Origin: Strigamia acuminata
Lineage: Eukaryota > Arthropoda > Chilopoda > Geophilomorpha > Linotaeniidae
Assembly (NCBI GenBank): GCA_949358305.1
Contig: OX442314.1
Location: 38,661,211-38,725,210 of the forward strand
Direction: 5' to 3'
Length of the DNA: 64,000 nucleotides
Part shown: one piece after another, positions 24,368 through 34,141 of the stretch
Numbering within the stretch: the stretch's first letter is position 1
Layout: every line of letters begins with the position of its first letter
The notes under the pieces: generated by a model
The model's database searches: none
Told to the model about the DNA's origin: nothing
Seen by the model: the letters and a program-made list of their open reading frames with translations, nothing else
Made by a program: the position numbers and the translations under genes

Positions 24368-26710
24368 ATGGCGGATGCGATTTCGGGAGGTTCGTTGAAT
24401 CGGATTGATCTTCTCACACCGGAGAACTACTTCATCTGGCAATTCAAGGTTGGAACTTTATTAGCTGCTAAAAGTTTGAAAAATATGTTAACGGATCCAG
24501 CAGTGATAGAACCAGCAGATGATCTCGTGAAATATAACACTTGGGTGAAAAACAACAACGAGGCACTCGGCATCATTGTTTTGACCGTTTCGAACGAGGA
24601 AGCGACGAATTGCATGGGAATGACCAGTGCAAAAGAGGTTTGGGATGCATTGAAGGCTCTGCACGCCGGAACGACGGAGGAACGTCAAATCGACGCGGCG
24701 GCGGAATTGTGCGAATTACGAATGAAGCACGACGAGACAGTCGACAATTATTTGAACAGAGCAAAATCTATTCAATCGAAAGCCAAGGCGGTCGGACGTG
24801 ACATCAAGGATCGTGAAATGATGATGTATGTCACGCGCGGTCTCGTGACGAAGTTTGCACATATTGCAAGAAACTTTCGAAGAAATGCGACAGCAACGAT
24901 CGAGAAACTGCGACGCGAATTGAAGCTCGAAGACCAATGGTCAACGTTCCATTCGAAGGCACCAGGAGCAGAAAGCACCACCACAGCATTTAGAGCGCAA
25001 GTTGGAAAGAACTCTGGCGGCAAGAAAGCAAAAGGTGGGACAAAAATCGTTTGTTACGAATGCGGGAAGAGCGGACATGTTGCAAAGAATTGTTGGCAAC
25101 GTTATCCCGAAAAACGACCAGCGCAAACGACGCAACGGCCCAAAGAAACGGCAAAGATTGCGCAGGCGAACGAGGAATCACCACAACATGCCTTCATTGT
25201 TGATTTGGAGGGAGACGATTACATTGACGAGTGGGTGATTGATTCTGGAGCTTCTGCGCACATGTCAAGTAAGCGCGAGCTTTTTGGAACGTTTGAAGAA
25301 AAGAAAACCATTGTTACGACGGCTAAAAAGGGAGAAAAACTCATAGCGAGAGGAAAAGGCAACATAATTTTGAATTGTAAATTGTCGGAGACTGAAACAA
25401 TGAGAATATTATTGATTGACGTCTTGTACGTGCCGGATTTAAAAGGAAATCTACTCTCTGTGCGACGACTGACGGCAAAGAACTATGCAGTGTTGTTCAA
25501 AGAAAACGGAGCAGACATCAATGATCCAAAAGGACAGACGATAGCAAAAGGTACGCGAAATGGAGCAATGTATTTTTTGAATTTAAGTCAGAACGAGCAG
25601 GCGAACGTAGTTTCTACGAAAACGAAGCTAGATTCGAAAGAGCTTTGGCATAATCGTCTGTGCCACGTAAATGAACGAACGATGGACGAAATGTGCAAAA
25701 AGGAAATTGTACATGGTTTGGAATACAACGATATGCAATTGGAAAGATGTACGTCATGCATTCTCGGAAAAATGACGAGAAGTCTTTACAAGAAGATTAA
25801 AGGGAAACAATCGGACGAAATTTTACAATTGACGCATGGTGATTTGGTAGGACCATTTCAAACTTTATCAATTGGTGGAAGCAAATATGCTTTTGTATTA
25901 ACGGAGGATTTCACACGCAAGAAATTCGTTTATTTTCTGAAAGAAAAATCACAAACTTTTGAATTCTTCAAGATCTACAAGGCTTTGGTAGAGAAGCAAA
26001 CGGATTGCAAGATGAAGAGATTCAGAAGCGATAACGGCGGAGAGTTTGTGAATGCTGAATTTAAACGTTTTTGTGAAGAGGAAGGAATAATACATGAATT
26101 GACGGTACCATTTAACGCATCTAGCAACGGGGTAGCGGAAAGAACAAACCGAACGCTTGTGGAAGCGACACGAACTTTGTTATTAAAATCTGGATTACCA
26201 TTGAAATTTTGGGCGGAAGCATTCGCAACAGCAGTGCATGTAAGAAATCGTACACTGACCAAACCGAACAAGGATTCAATTCCAGAAGAGCTTTGGACGA
26301 AACGTAAGCAAACAATCGCTTATTTACGGGACTTTGGATGCGAGGCTTTCCTGCATGTGCCGACCGAAAAGCGACGCAAACTCGATCAAAAGGCAAAACA
26401 TGGAATTTTTGTCGGATATTCGAGAGAAAGAAAAGCCTATAGAGTTTATATACCGGAAGAAGGGAAAGTCCAAAAGGGAAGAACGGTTGGATTCAATGAA
26501 AAGGTTCGTGGAGTAGACATTTTTGATTTTGGTGAAAAAACAGAGAAAAAACGATTTTGCCAAGAAATTGAAGACGAGGTATTCATTGATGAAGCCATTG
26601 TTGGCAACAATGATCAACAACCAGTGGATGAAGAAGAGGATGAACAACAACAAATTCCAGCGCATTTCGGAAGGCCAAGAGGAACGACAGCGGCTGTAAT
26701 GGAGCAGTGA
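24368..26710 (+). CDS. Copia gag-protease-integrase reading frame (780 aa to a TGA)
   Basis: Residues 1-210 are a copia Gag (GSLNRIDLLTPENYFIWQFK). A CCHC zinc knuckle CYECGKSGHVAKNC is near 228-241, the aspartic protease motif WVIDSGASAHM near 290, the GAG-pre-integrase block ELWHNRLCHV near 425, and the integrase core with HGDLVGPF, FRSDNGGEF and VAERTNRTLVEA from 480 to 640. The start is the ATG at 24368. The frame stops at TGA 26708-26710, yet the same frame continues open with sensible acidic-coiled sequence to the RT, so the stop looks like a recent nonsense mutation. Confidence 0.95.
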   Translation: MADAISGGSLNRIDLLTPENYFIWQFKVGTLLAAKSLKNMLTDPAVIEPADDLVKYNTWVKNNNEALGIIVLTVSNEEATNCMGMTSAKEVWDALKALHAGTTEERQIDAAAELCELRMKHDETVDNYLNRAKSIQSKAKAVGRDIKDREMMMYVTRGLVTKFAHIARNFRRNATATIEKLRRELKLEDQWSTFHSKAPGAESTTTAFRAQVGKNSGGKKAKGGTKIVCYECGKSGHVAKNCWQRYPEKRPAQTTQRPKETAKIAQANEESPQHAFIVDLEGDDYIDEWVIDSGASAHMSSKRELFGTFEEKKTIVTTAKKGEKLIARGKGNIILNCKLSETETMRILLIDVLYVPDLKGNLLSVRRLTAKNYAVLFKENGADINDPKGQTIAKGTRNGAMYFLNLSQNEQANVVSTKTKLDSKELWHNRLCHVNERTMDEMCKKEIVHGLEYNDMQLERCTSCILGKMTRSLYKKIKGKQSDEILQLTHGDLVGPFQTLSIGGSKYAFVLTEDFTRKKFVYFLKEKSQTFEFFKIYKALVEKQTDCKMKRFRSDNGGEFVNAEFKRFCEEEGIIHELTVPFNASSNGVAERTNRTLVEATRTLLLKSGLPLKFWAEAFATAVHVRNRTLTKPNKDSIPEELWTKRKQTIAYLRDFGCEAFLHVPTEKRRKLDQKAKHGIFVGYSRERKAYRVYIPEEGKVQKGRTVGFNEKVRGVDIFDFGEKTEKKRFCQEIEDEVFIDEAIVGNNDQQPVDEEEDEQQQIPAHFGRPRGTTAAVMEQ

Positions 26711-27756
26711 CACGCGGACCAACTTGAACAACGCGAACAGCGTTTACAGCAAGAAGGGGTTCGGCGTTCAGAACGAATTGCTGCACAACGTGAGGCGGTT
26801 GATGCAGCAGTAGAAGCGGCAAACGCGGCGATGGAAGGAGTTGACGAATTATTTACTCCAGAAACTTACAGTCAAGCGGTGAATTGTGCTGATAAAGAAA
26901 AATGGATTGAAGCAATGGAAAGTGAAATCAATTCATTACACTTAAACAATGTGTGGACACTCGTGAAAAAGGAAAAACACATGACAACAATTAAAAGCAA
27001 GTGGATTTACCGTATAAAATTAAATGCTGACAGAAGTGTGAACAAATATAAAGCAAGGCTCGTTGCAGTGGGATATTCACAGCGAGCTGGGATTGATTTT
27101 ACCGAAACATTTTCGCCAGTGGTTAGATTGGAATCACTCCGCATCATTTTGTCAATGGTTGCAAAATACAAATTGAAGACAAGACAATTTGATATAAAGA
27201 CAGCTTATCTTTATGGACTGATTAGCGAAACAATATTCATGGAACAGCCAGAAGGATATGGACAGCAAGATTTCGTGTGCAAGTTGGAACGAAGCCTTTA
27301 CGGCTTGCGTCAATCAGGAAAATGCTGGAATGATCGTCTTGATGAAGAGTTGAGAAAAATCGGATTACAACCATTAATCAACGACAGGTGCGTCTACATA
27401 TATAAGAAAAGGGGAGATTACATTATTTTGGGAGTTTATGTCGATGACATATTAGCAGCATTTACAAGTCAGAAAATTTTGGACAAAATAATGAAGCAAT
27501 TGAAGAAAATATTTGAAATAATCGACCTGGGAGAAGTAAGCTTTTTGCTTGGAATGGAAATATCGATAACGGAAAAAGGGATTTTTGTGGGTCAACAAAA
27601 ATTTATTAACGAGATGCTGATCAAATTTGACATGATAAATGCAACGATTGTAAGCACACCAATGGCTACAGGCCAGGATTTGGGCGTTTTCAACGATTCA
27701 AAGAAGGTGGACGTGAATTTGTACCAACAAATTATAGGATCACTGATGCATGTGAT
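26711..27756 (+). pseudogene. Copia reverse transcriptase segment, same frame after the TGA
   Basis: In frame with the upstream gag-pol. It contains the copia RT blocks KWIEAMESEINSL, KSKWIYRIKLN, KARLVAVGYSQ, FDIKTAYLYG and the catalytic YVDD, then LGMEISITEKG. It breaks after YQQIIGSLMHV, where the normal text would run into TTRPDL, because another element is inserted. The stop at 27770-27772 belongs to the inserted DNA. Confidence 0.93.
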
Positions 27757-28915
27757 GGTGGTCACACTGTAGCGAGCACCGGAGCGGTCGTCCCCGATGA
27801 AGCCACAGGAAATAAAGTTAATTCAGTTCCTAACCTTGTGGTCGTATAGTGGCTGGTAATCCGGGTCATTCACTGCAAGATTAATGGAAATCTTGTATCA
27901 AGCAGTCCATCGTTCGAGCAAAATCTCTCTGGCAGTAGGTCTTTGGCTTCAAGGACGGAGTCCGCGTACTACTCACTAAATTGCATGCTTGAATCAAGCA
28001 AAACCAAGTAATAAAACATACGGGTTTATTGCACAAACTTAGTGAAAGAACTAGAGTGACTAAGACTGAGACTTAGACTTAGACTGAGGATAACAAGTAC
28101 AACTGGTAAAAAAGAAAACTCTTGACAATAGCATTGCATGAGATCATAACAGTGGTATCTAATGCTAGAGTCAACAAACAATGAGGAAATAATTACATGT
28201 TATTACATAAGCCAACAGTTTAAACAATAGTGTCACATTGCATCAGAAACACTTTGAAATAGTAATACACTATTGCATCAGAACTTGTGAAACAACAATG
28301 GGAGATTACATCAGATTACTTATGACATAAGAACATGTGATTGCATCAGTCAAATTAGTAAACAACAATATACTATTACATCAGAAAAACTTATTACATC
28401 AGACAATATTTGCAACAATAGCGCATCATCAAATCAAAGAAATAGGAATTTGTTATTGCATCAGACAACTTATGAAACAATAACATGGCATTTCATCAAC
28501 CAGCCCATGAAATAAGAACTTATCATTGCATCAGCTGGTCCTGTAACAATATATGCAACAAGTTTTACAGAACATAGAATAATACAAATCTGAAATCAAT
28601 TCCCTTTACATCTTAGGGTTTAAATTAAAATTACATTTCATACAATAGAAATTTGACAATTACCATGACAATTTATTGATAATCTCATCTTGCAACAAGT
28701 AAATATCAACTTAATCACACAAAATTCAGTAGACATGCAAGGTCTCTGTAAACATAAATTTTCCCAAAAAATCCTCTAATCAACATGAAACGGAAAAATA
28801 ACTTCAACACCCCCTGGAATCACTTGACCAGGTGAAATTAAACATCTGAAAATTAATTCAATATTTTCTTTAAGCAGAAGCGGGATAATTTTCCTGTCCA
28901 TTGTTGCGACTGCTC
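27757..28915. mobile_element. Non-coding insertion inside the copia RT/RNase H region (edges approximate)
   Basis: About 1.15 kb separates two halves of one copia sentence (SLMH and TTRPDL). It has no transposase. Its left 300 bp are of mixed composition (GGTCACACTGTAGCGAGCACC...). From 28130 to 28560 the phrase ATTGCATCAG / ATTACATCAG recurs about ten times, spaced some 35-45 bp, alternating with ACAATA. The ends are blurred because the left and right junctions share no obvious duplication. It must be younger than the very young copia. Confidence 0.7.
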
Positions 28916-29560
28916 GCAACAACACGACCGGATTTGTCATATGCAATAAGCGTCTTATCAACATACTCCAAAGATCCGAGACAAATTCATTTCAAGGCGG
29001 CAAAGCGTGTCCTTCAATTCCTAAAGAAGACAAAAGCCACAAGATTATTTTTTCCATCTGAGGGCGGATTGTTGCAGGGATTTGCAGACGCAAGTTGGTG
29101 TTCGACGAGAGATGCAAAATCCTACACAGGATTCATTGTAAAAATTGGACTTACTACAGTTTGCTGGAAAACCAAGAAGCAACGTTTAGTGGCGATGTCT
29201 TCAACGGAAAGTGAAATTTTGGCAATATGCGACTTACTAAAAACCATCAAATGGGCAAGGGACTTTTTAACTGAAATTGGAGAAGGAGATTGTATTCGAA
29301 GAAGTGTGCCAATCTACACAGATAGTTCACCAGCAATCCAAATCTTGTGTGGATCCAATCAATTTGGCCGCACGAAACATATGAATAGACACTTAATGTT
29401 TATAAAAGACGAATTGAAACTTGGAAATATCGAGCTGATACATTTACCAACGAAGAATATGATTGCAGACTTTTTGACTAAAGCAGTATCCAAAGAAAAA
29501 TTCCTGGAAGGTCAAGAAGGCGTGAATTTGAAGAGCGAAGAGAAGAATGAAGAAAAATAA
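28916..29560 (+). pseudogene. Copia RNase H segment after the insertion
   Basis: Resumes in the original frame at TTRPDLSYAI and carries the copia RNase H landmarks FADASWCSTRDAKSYTG, SSTESEILA, IYTDSSPAI, TKHMNRHLMF and DFLTKAVS before a normal stop. An intact 3' part of the element. Confidence 0.93.
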
Positions 29561-29647
29561 TTTTCTTTGTTTTCATTTTTTCCAATTTATTGTTCATAGG
29601 TTTAAGTTTTATTTTGTTGAAACTAATGATGATTTAAAAGAAGGGTT

Positions 29648-29846
29648 TGTTGGCTTAATTGTTGTAAATCATCATGAGTTTAATATGTTAGCACAATGTT
29701 CATCTTTCGTATTTTCACGTGCGTATCACACGTTTCAATTGTTGTAAAATCTTACACCGTTAAGTAAAGACACGTTATATTTTGTTCCCGTTGAAATTGT
29801 GTTTTCTTCTTCAAGTTTGGACATTCGAAATCTGATTGAACTAACA
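29648..29846 (+). repeat. Copia 3' LTR
   Basis: 199 bp, preceded by the purine run AAAAGAAGGG and followed by the right GTCAT duplication at 29847-29851. Confidence 0.95.
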
Positions 29847-29856
29847 GTCATAACAT

Positions 29857-30400
29857 TGTGACCAGCTGCCCCTGCGCGCTAATCACTGCACTGCAATAGC
29901 AATGCACTTGGCGCAGCTCCAGCGCCTCTCTTGTCTCTCGCGCAGCCTGTTGCGGTCCTTCGCAACCAGGTGGAGCTGCGGACCCTTGATTAGTAGGATC
30001 TGGCCTCGAAAGTGACTCTTCCGGAAGTGGGTGGACCCTGTAGTGGTCCACGAGAGTTGTCCGACAACCAGCAAGCCAGACGGTCCCACGATCGCGTACT
30101 ACTGGAAATGGCGACTCAAACGATCGGCGTGGTGACTATCACCCAATGGGACCTGAGCGTCCAGTTGCGCCACGTCCGCCGTACGTTCTTCGTGACTTAC
30201 GACGACGTGGCCAAAACGTTAATCGACCTCGCGTGTCGTGCGATCCGACGATTTCCGTGACACGTGGTCTGATTAGGGATGGCTCGAATAGCCATTGCAT
30301 TAGGGAAATACACCAGGGGACACTGCATCATACCCCTAGACTACAATAAAAGCCATAACCAAAACTATCTTGTGTCTCTGTGTATTTTGTGGGTTTAATT
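29857..30400 (+). mobile_element. LTR-like fragment (right edge uncertain)
   Basis: Begins TGTGACCAGCTGCC, like the LTR family at 30640-31161 (TGTGACCAACTGGCC), and near its end has CTAGAC...AATAAAAGC and TGTGTCTCTGTGT at matching positions. AATAAA at 30345 could be its polyadenylation signal. The copia element sits 6 bp to its left. No terminal duplication was found. Confidence 0.5.
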
Positions 30401-30639
30401 CATTCAAATCAACAAATTAACAAACAAACAAATCAAAAACTATAAAACTTTTTTTCAAATAGTTTTTGAAATGTTTTCTAATTTTTTTTTCAGCGTTTTT
30501 ATGGTTTTTGAAATGTTTCTTAACTTTTTTTAAAAAAAATTGCTGTAGGAAGCAACTCACTGCTTGTCAAATTCATCCAATATTTATTGGATAATTCTGT
30601 TCGATTTAATTAAAACGGGTTTTAGTTGTTTTTTTGTTT
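30401..30639. other. AT-rich spacer
   Basis: Contains two related phrases around TTTTTGAAATGTTT and nothing else recognisable. Confidence 0.4.
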
Positions 30640-31161
30640 TGTGACCAACTGGCCACTGCCAGTCGGCACTGGCAACAGTAAGCAGAGGATCCTCAGCAGC
30701 TTCTACGGCATACCGTCGGAGCTGCGTCTTGATTGCAGCTAATCAGGACAGAGGATTCTGCAAGGTCCCTGCTAGGTTCGGACTGACCAAGAAGGGACAG
30801 TACAACACCAGCCACGAGAATGTCTGGTTGCATTGCTACAGAAGGTGACGATGGCGATTACAATCGCGATGGCAATACCAAAAACTAGCGAGGTTGCCCT
30901 CAAGTTGGGCCGTGCTGCAAGGATAACCGACCACGCTGCCATGCAGCCCTCTGCCACGTGGTCAGCAGTTGGTCTGGATTGGGTTGGTGAAAGGCAACCC
31001 AACATCCAAGGCGATAACACGACAACACACTAACCCCTAGACAACCATAGCAATATAGAATCAATCCTAAACTGTGTGTCTCTGTGTTTTGTATAATCGT
31101 GAATGGTGTCCAAACGCCCAGGGTCCTCCCCTGACCATGAGGCGACCGACTGCCACTCACA
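30640..31161 (+). mobile_element. Solo LTR, family shared with 45677-46236
   Basis: Begins TGTGACCAACTGGCCACTGCC and ends CCACTCACA. Nearly its full length aligns with the reverse complement of 45677-46236, including CAGAGGATTCTGCAAGGTCCC, GGTCAGCRGTTGGTCTGG and GGCAACCCAAC. It is about 40 bp shorter than that copy. No matching target duplication is visible, and the right end abuts the palindrome at 31159. Confidence 0.8.
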
Positions 31162-31489
31162 AGGGGAGTGCACCAATAAGACTCTTCAGTCATGACCAAA
31201 ATTTTTGAGGAATTGATTTACCTCAAACAGGTAAATAAGCTGTCAAAATGTTTTTATGCCATGAACAGGCAGAAAGAAATAAATCAAACATTAAATTTGG
31301 ACTCTTTCCATGATGATAGTACACTTTTGGGAGTAATTAGGCTTGTGGAGGAATATTGTAAACAACTGTTGCTAGGTAAAAAATAGTTCCAAGCTCCAGG
31401 TTGAATTTTATCATTTGACATTCAATGATGTCATGACATCAGAACTTTGTTGACCAATATGACTGTCTTCCTGAAGACAACAATAGTTT

Positions 31490-31566
31490 GTGGTGGTGGT
31501 CCAGTGGTTAAGGCACTGGACTAGGAATCTTTCCACACAGGTTCAAATCCTGTTGTGTGTGTGAAA
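31490..31566 (+). other. tRNA-Ser-like pseudo-tRNA in the left arm
   Basis: CAGTGGTTAAGGCACTGGACTAGGAATC carries an A box and a serine-type anticodon region (tRNA-Ser has GACTAGAAATC), and ACAGGTTCAAATCCTGT forms a T arm with a good B box. The long variable arm of tRNA-Ser is missing and the acceptor stem is poor. It resembles the tRNA-derived head of a SINE, not a working tRNA. Confidence 0.6.
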
Positions 31567-31736
31567 GTTTTTTGCTTTTATTTTTTATGTGTTTTTAGCA
31601 GTAATTTTAATGTTTGTAAATTTATATTTGTTTTCAAAAAATTTTATTTTAATTAATTTTAATTTTATGAAAACAAATATAAAATTACAAACATTAAAAT
31701 TACTGCTAAAAACACAAAAAATAAAAGCAAAAAACT

Positions 31737-31815
31737 TTCACACACACAACAGGATTTGAACCTGTGTGGAAAGATTCCTAGTCCAGTGCCTTAACCACTG
31801 GACCACCACCACAAA
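31737..31815 (-). other. tRNA-Ser-like pseudo-tRNA in the right arm
   Basis: Inverted copy of the tRNA-like sequence at 31490-31566 with the same A-box and B-box text. Confidence 0.6.
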
Positions 31816-32171
31816 CTATTGTTGTCTTCAGGAAGACAGTCATATTGGTCAACAAAGTTCTGATGTCATGACATCATTGAATCTCAAATGATGAAATGAC
31901 ATCATTGAATGTCAAATGATAAAATTCAACCTGGAGCTTGGAACTATTTTTTACCTAGCAACAGTTGTTTACAATATTCCTCCACAAGCCTAATTACTCC
32001 CAAAAGTGTACTATCACCATGGAAAGAGTCCAAATTTAATGTTTGATTTATTTCTTTCTGCCTGTTCATGGCATAAAAACATTTTGACAGCTTATTTACC
32101 TGTTTGAGGTAAATCAATTCCTCAAAAATTTTGGTCATGACTGAAGAGTTTTATTGGTGCACTCCCCTTGT

Positions 32172-34141
32172 CAGTTTTAATTAATCTTATATATATCTTA
32201 AAAGAATTTAGTATCTGAAGAAAATGATTTTTATCATTTAAAAATAAATTTTTTTTCATTTGTATGTATACAGGATGAACCAAAAGTCTGTTTCCCTCAA
32301 ATATTTCCTGAGCAATTGCATCTAGGCCAACTTTGATGAAGCGATCGTATAGGAAGTTGGGTGAGAACAATCCAATGATGTCATCAAATTTGACCTTGAA
32401 GGCCATTTTCAAGGTCATTCACTTGCTAACTTCTAAACCAATCAGGTTAGAGCAAAAAAGTCAATCACAAAGTTGTAGATCACCATCAAATTAGTAGTAT
32501 CCAACTTATCTAAGTTATCTTAAATTAAATGTTTTTTTTTTAAAAAGCAGACAAATCAGAAAAAAAATCAGCAAAGTGAAATTTTTTAATCCTCGGAGGC
32601 ATAATGATAAAATGTGCTGTTCTCGTTTAAGCCATTACGGATTTATGGACAATTTTTAAGTCGATTGGTTAAAGCGCCATTTAGTTTGTTTTTAGTTCGG
32701 AACTAATTTTATAGAGGGCGTAATGCCTAAACAATAAAAATAAATAGATTTGAGCCATCTGGAGGTGGTTTTAATCACTACTGGTACTGGTAAATGCTTC
32801 CTTGACTGCTATAAACGACAATCAGAATCTGCCTGTCAGAGATTCGAATTTCGAATCTTTCAAGTATTTTTGGGATTCGGTTTGGGATTCGAAAGATTCG
32901 ATAGATTTGGGGGGTTTGGGGTGGGATTCGGTGGGATTCAATGGGATTCGGATGGGATTCGGATGGGATTCAGATGGGATTCAGAAAGATTCATATGATT
33001 TTTTTAAATAAATTTAGTGAAGTGGGAATATTTTTTAATTTTAATTTTAACTTTTAATGAAATGTGAACCTTTTTTTGTTTCATTTGAGACTGAGTGAAA
33101 TGGGAGATTTTTTTCATTTTATTTGAGACATTTAATGAAATGAAAATTATTTTAGTTTTGTTTGAGATTATTGAAATATTAAAATTTACAATTAAAATAG
33201 CATGCAATTCGAGACGCAATCCGACGCAATCATGATGAATTCCGGCATTAATTTGAAGTTTGCGTTAAATCGTAAATGCGCAGATACCGCGCAGCGTGGT
33301 GCGCAGGTATAATTTCCTCCGATGGATTTTACCTCGGATTTTACGGACAATTTTAATGTGGGAAATTTATTTATAGTTGTCAGTTATTTGGTAACAATAT
33401 TATTACATTTTTTTAATCAGCATTTTGTCTTTATTTTCCCTATTTGTACACAACTTAAAGATTCGAGATTCGAAGATTCGGTGGGATTCGGAAAGATTCG
33501 GGTGGGATTCGGAAGCCATTATCAGAGATTCGGCCGAATGTCGCCCCCCTCGGCTATAAATAATCGATGATTCATAAAAAAAATTGGAAATATCATGAAA
33601 AATATTGAATAAAACAATAACTATTCGAATACATCATTAAAAAATCGAAAATGTAATTCAAAAATCTATCTTTCCTCGAATAATTGTTTATAATCAGTAC
33701 AGCACGCGTTACGGCGATATAAAACATGCACGACAAATGGCAAAAAAACGAATATTCACATCAATGTAAAAAAAAACGAAACATGTTGTGCGAACAAATT
33801 TATTGTAACGAGAAAAGAACTGCGGATGATTTGCAACGAGAATAAAACGGTTTCCCTGTCCCAAATACAAATTGTTAAATTATCTTTTCATCAGCGAATT
33901 TAACACCTATAATTATATGACAAAATAAATAAAAGAAACGAATCAAATTTCAAAATTTTAAATCTAATAAATTCATGTATTTAATTCCAATAAATTTGAA
34001 CATGATTGAAATTTTAAATGGTCACGATCAAGTTTGAATCTCCATAGAAATAACAAGGAAAACAATTTCTTCACATAACAGTGATTGTGTGCATTTTTAG
34101 TTAGCAATCCCCCCCCTGTCAAACCTCCCACAAAATACAAT
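32172..34141. other. Gene-free stretch with repeat remnants
   Basis: A transposon-like end GTATACAGGATGAACCAAAAGTCTG at about 32262 resembles the one at 339. Arrays of GGGATTCGGAT units occupy 32860-33000 and 33460-33535. At 33020-33180 a phrase AGTGAAATGGGA..TTTTCATTTTATTTGAGAC recurs three times. The rest is AT-rich with no coding signal. Confidence 0.5.

Larger units (their letters stand above)
24043..29846 (+). mobile_element. Young copia-type LTR retrotransposon with a nested insertion
   Basis: Two 199-bp LTRs starting TGTTGGC and ending CTAACA bound the element, with a 5-bp GTCAT duplication outside. I found one difference between the LTRs (GTTATCAC against GTTAGCAC). A primer-binding-like TGGTAGCAGAAG follows the 5' LTR, resembling the internal initiator-tRNA-Met site used by copia elements. 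A polypurine tract (AAAAGAAGGG) precedes the 3' LTR. Coding order is gag, protease, integrase, RT, RNase H, the copia order. One in-frame TGA at 26708 and an insertion at about 27757-28915 break the polyprotein. Confidence 0.97.
31159..32171. mobile_element. About 1-kb palindromic foldback element
   Basis: The sequence from 31159 reads back as the reverse complement ending at 32171, with arms of about 490 bp and an AT-rich centre near 31640-31670. Mismatches are few. The right arm has an extra copy of about 35 bp (ATGACATCATTGAAT..CAAATGAT). Each arm holds a 64-codon frame starting MTKIFEELIYLKQVNK and a tRNA-like sequence. The arms could anneal into a very long hairpin. Confidence 0.92.

Noticed and set aside
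31490-31566. A functional tRNA gene
   Set aside because: The acceptor stem is poor, the long variable arm expected of tRNA-Ser is missing, and the sequence is duplicated in a palindrome; it is tRNA-derived only.
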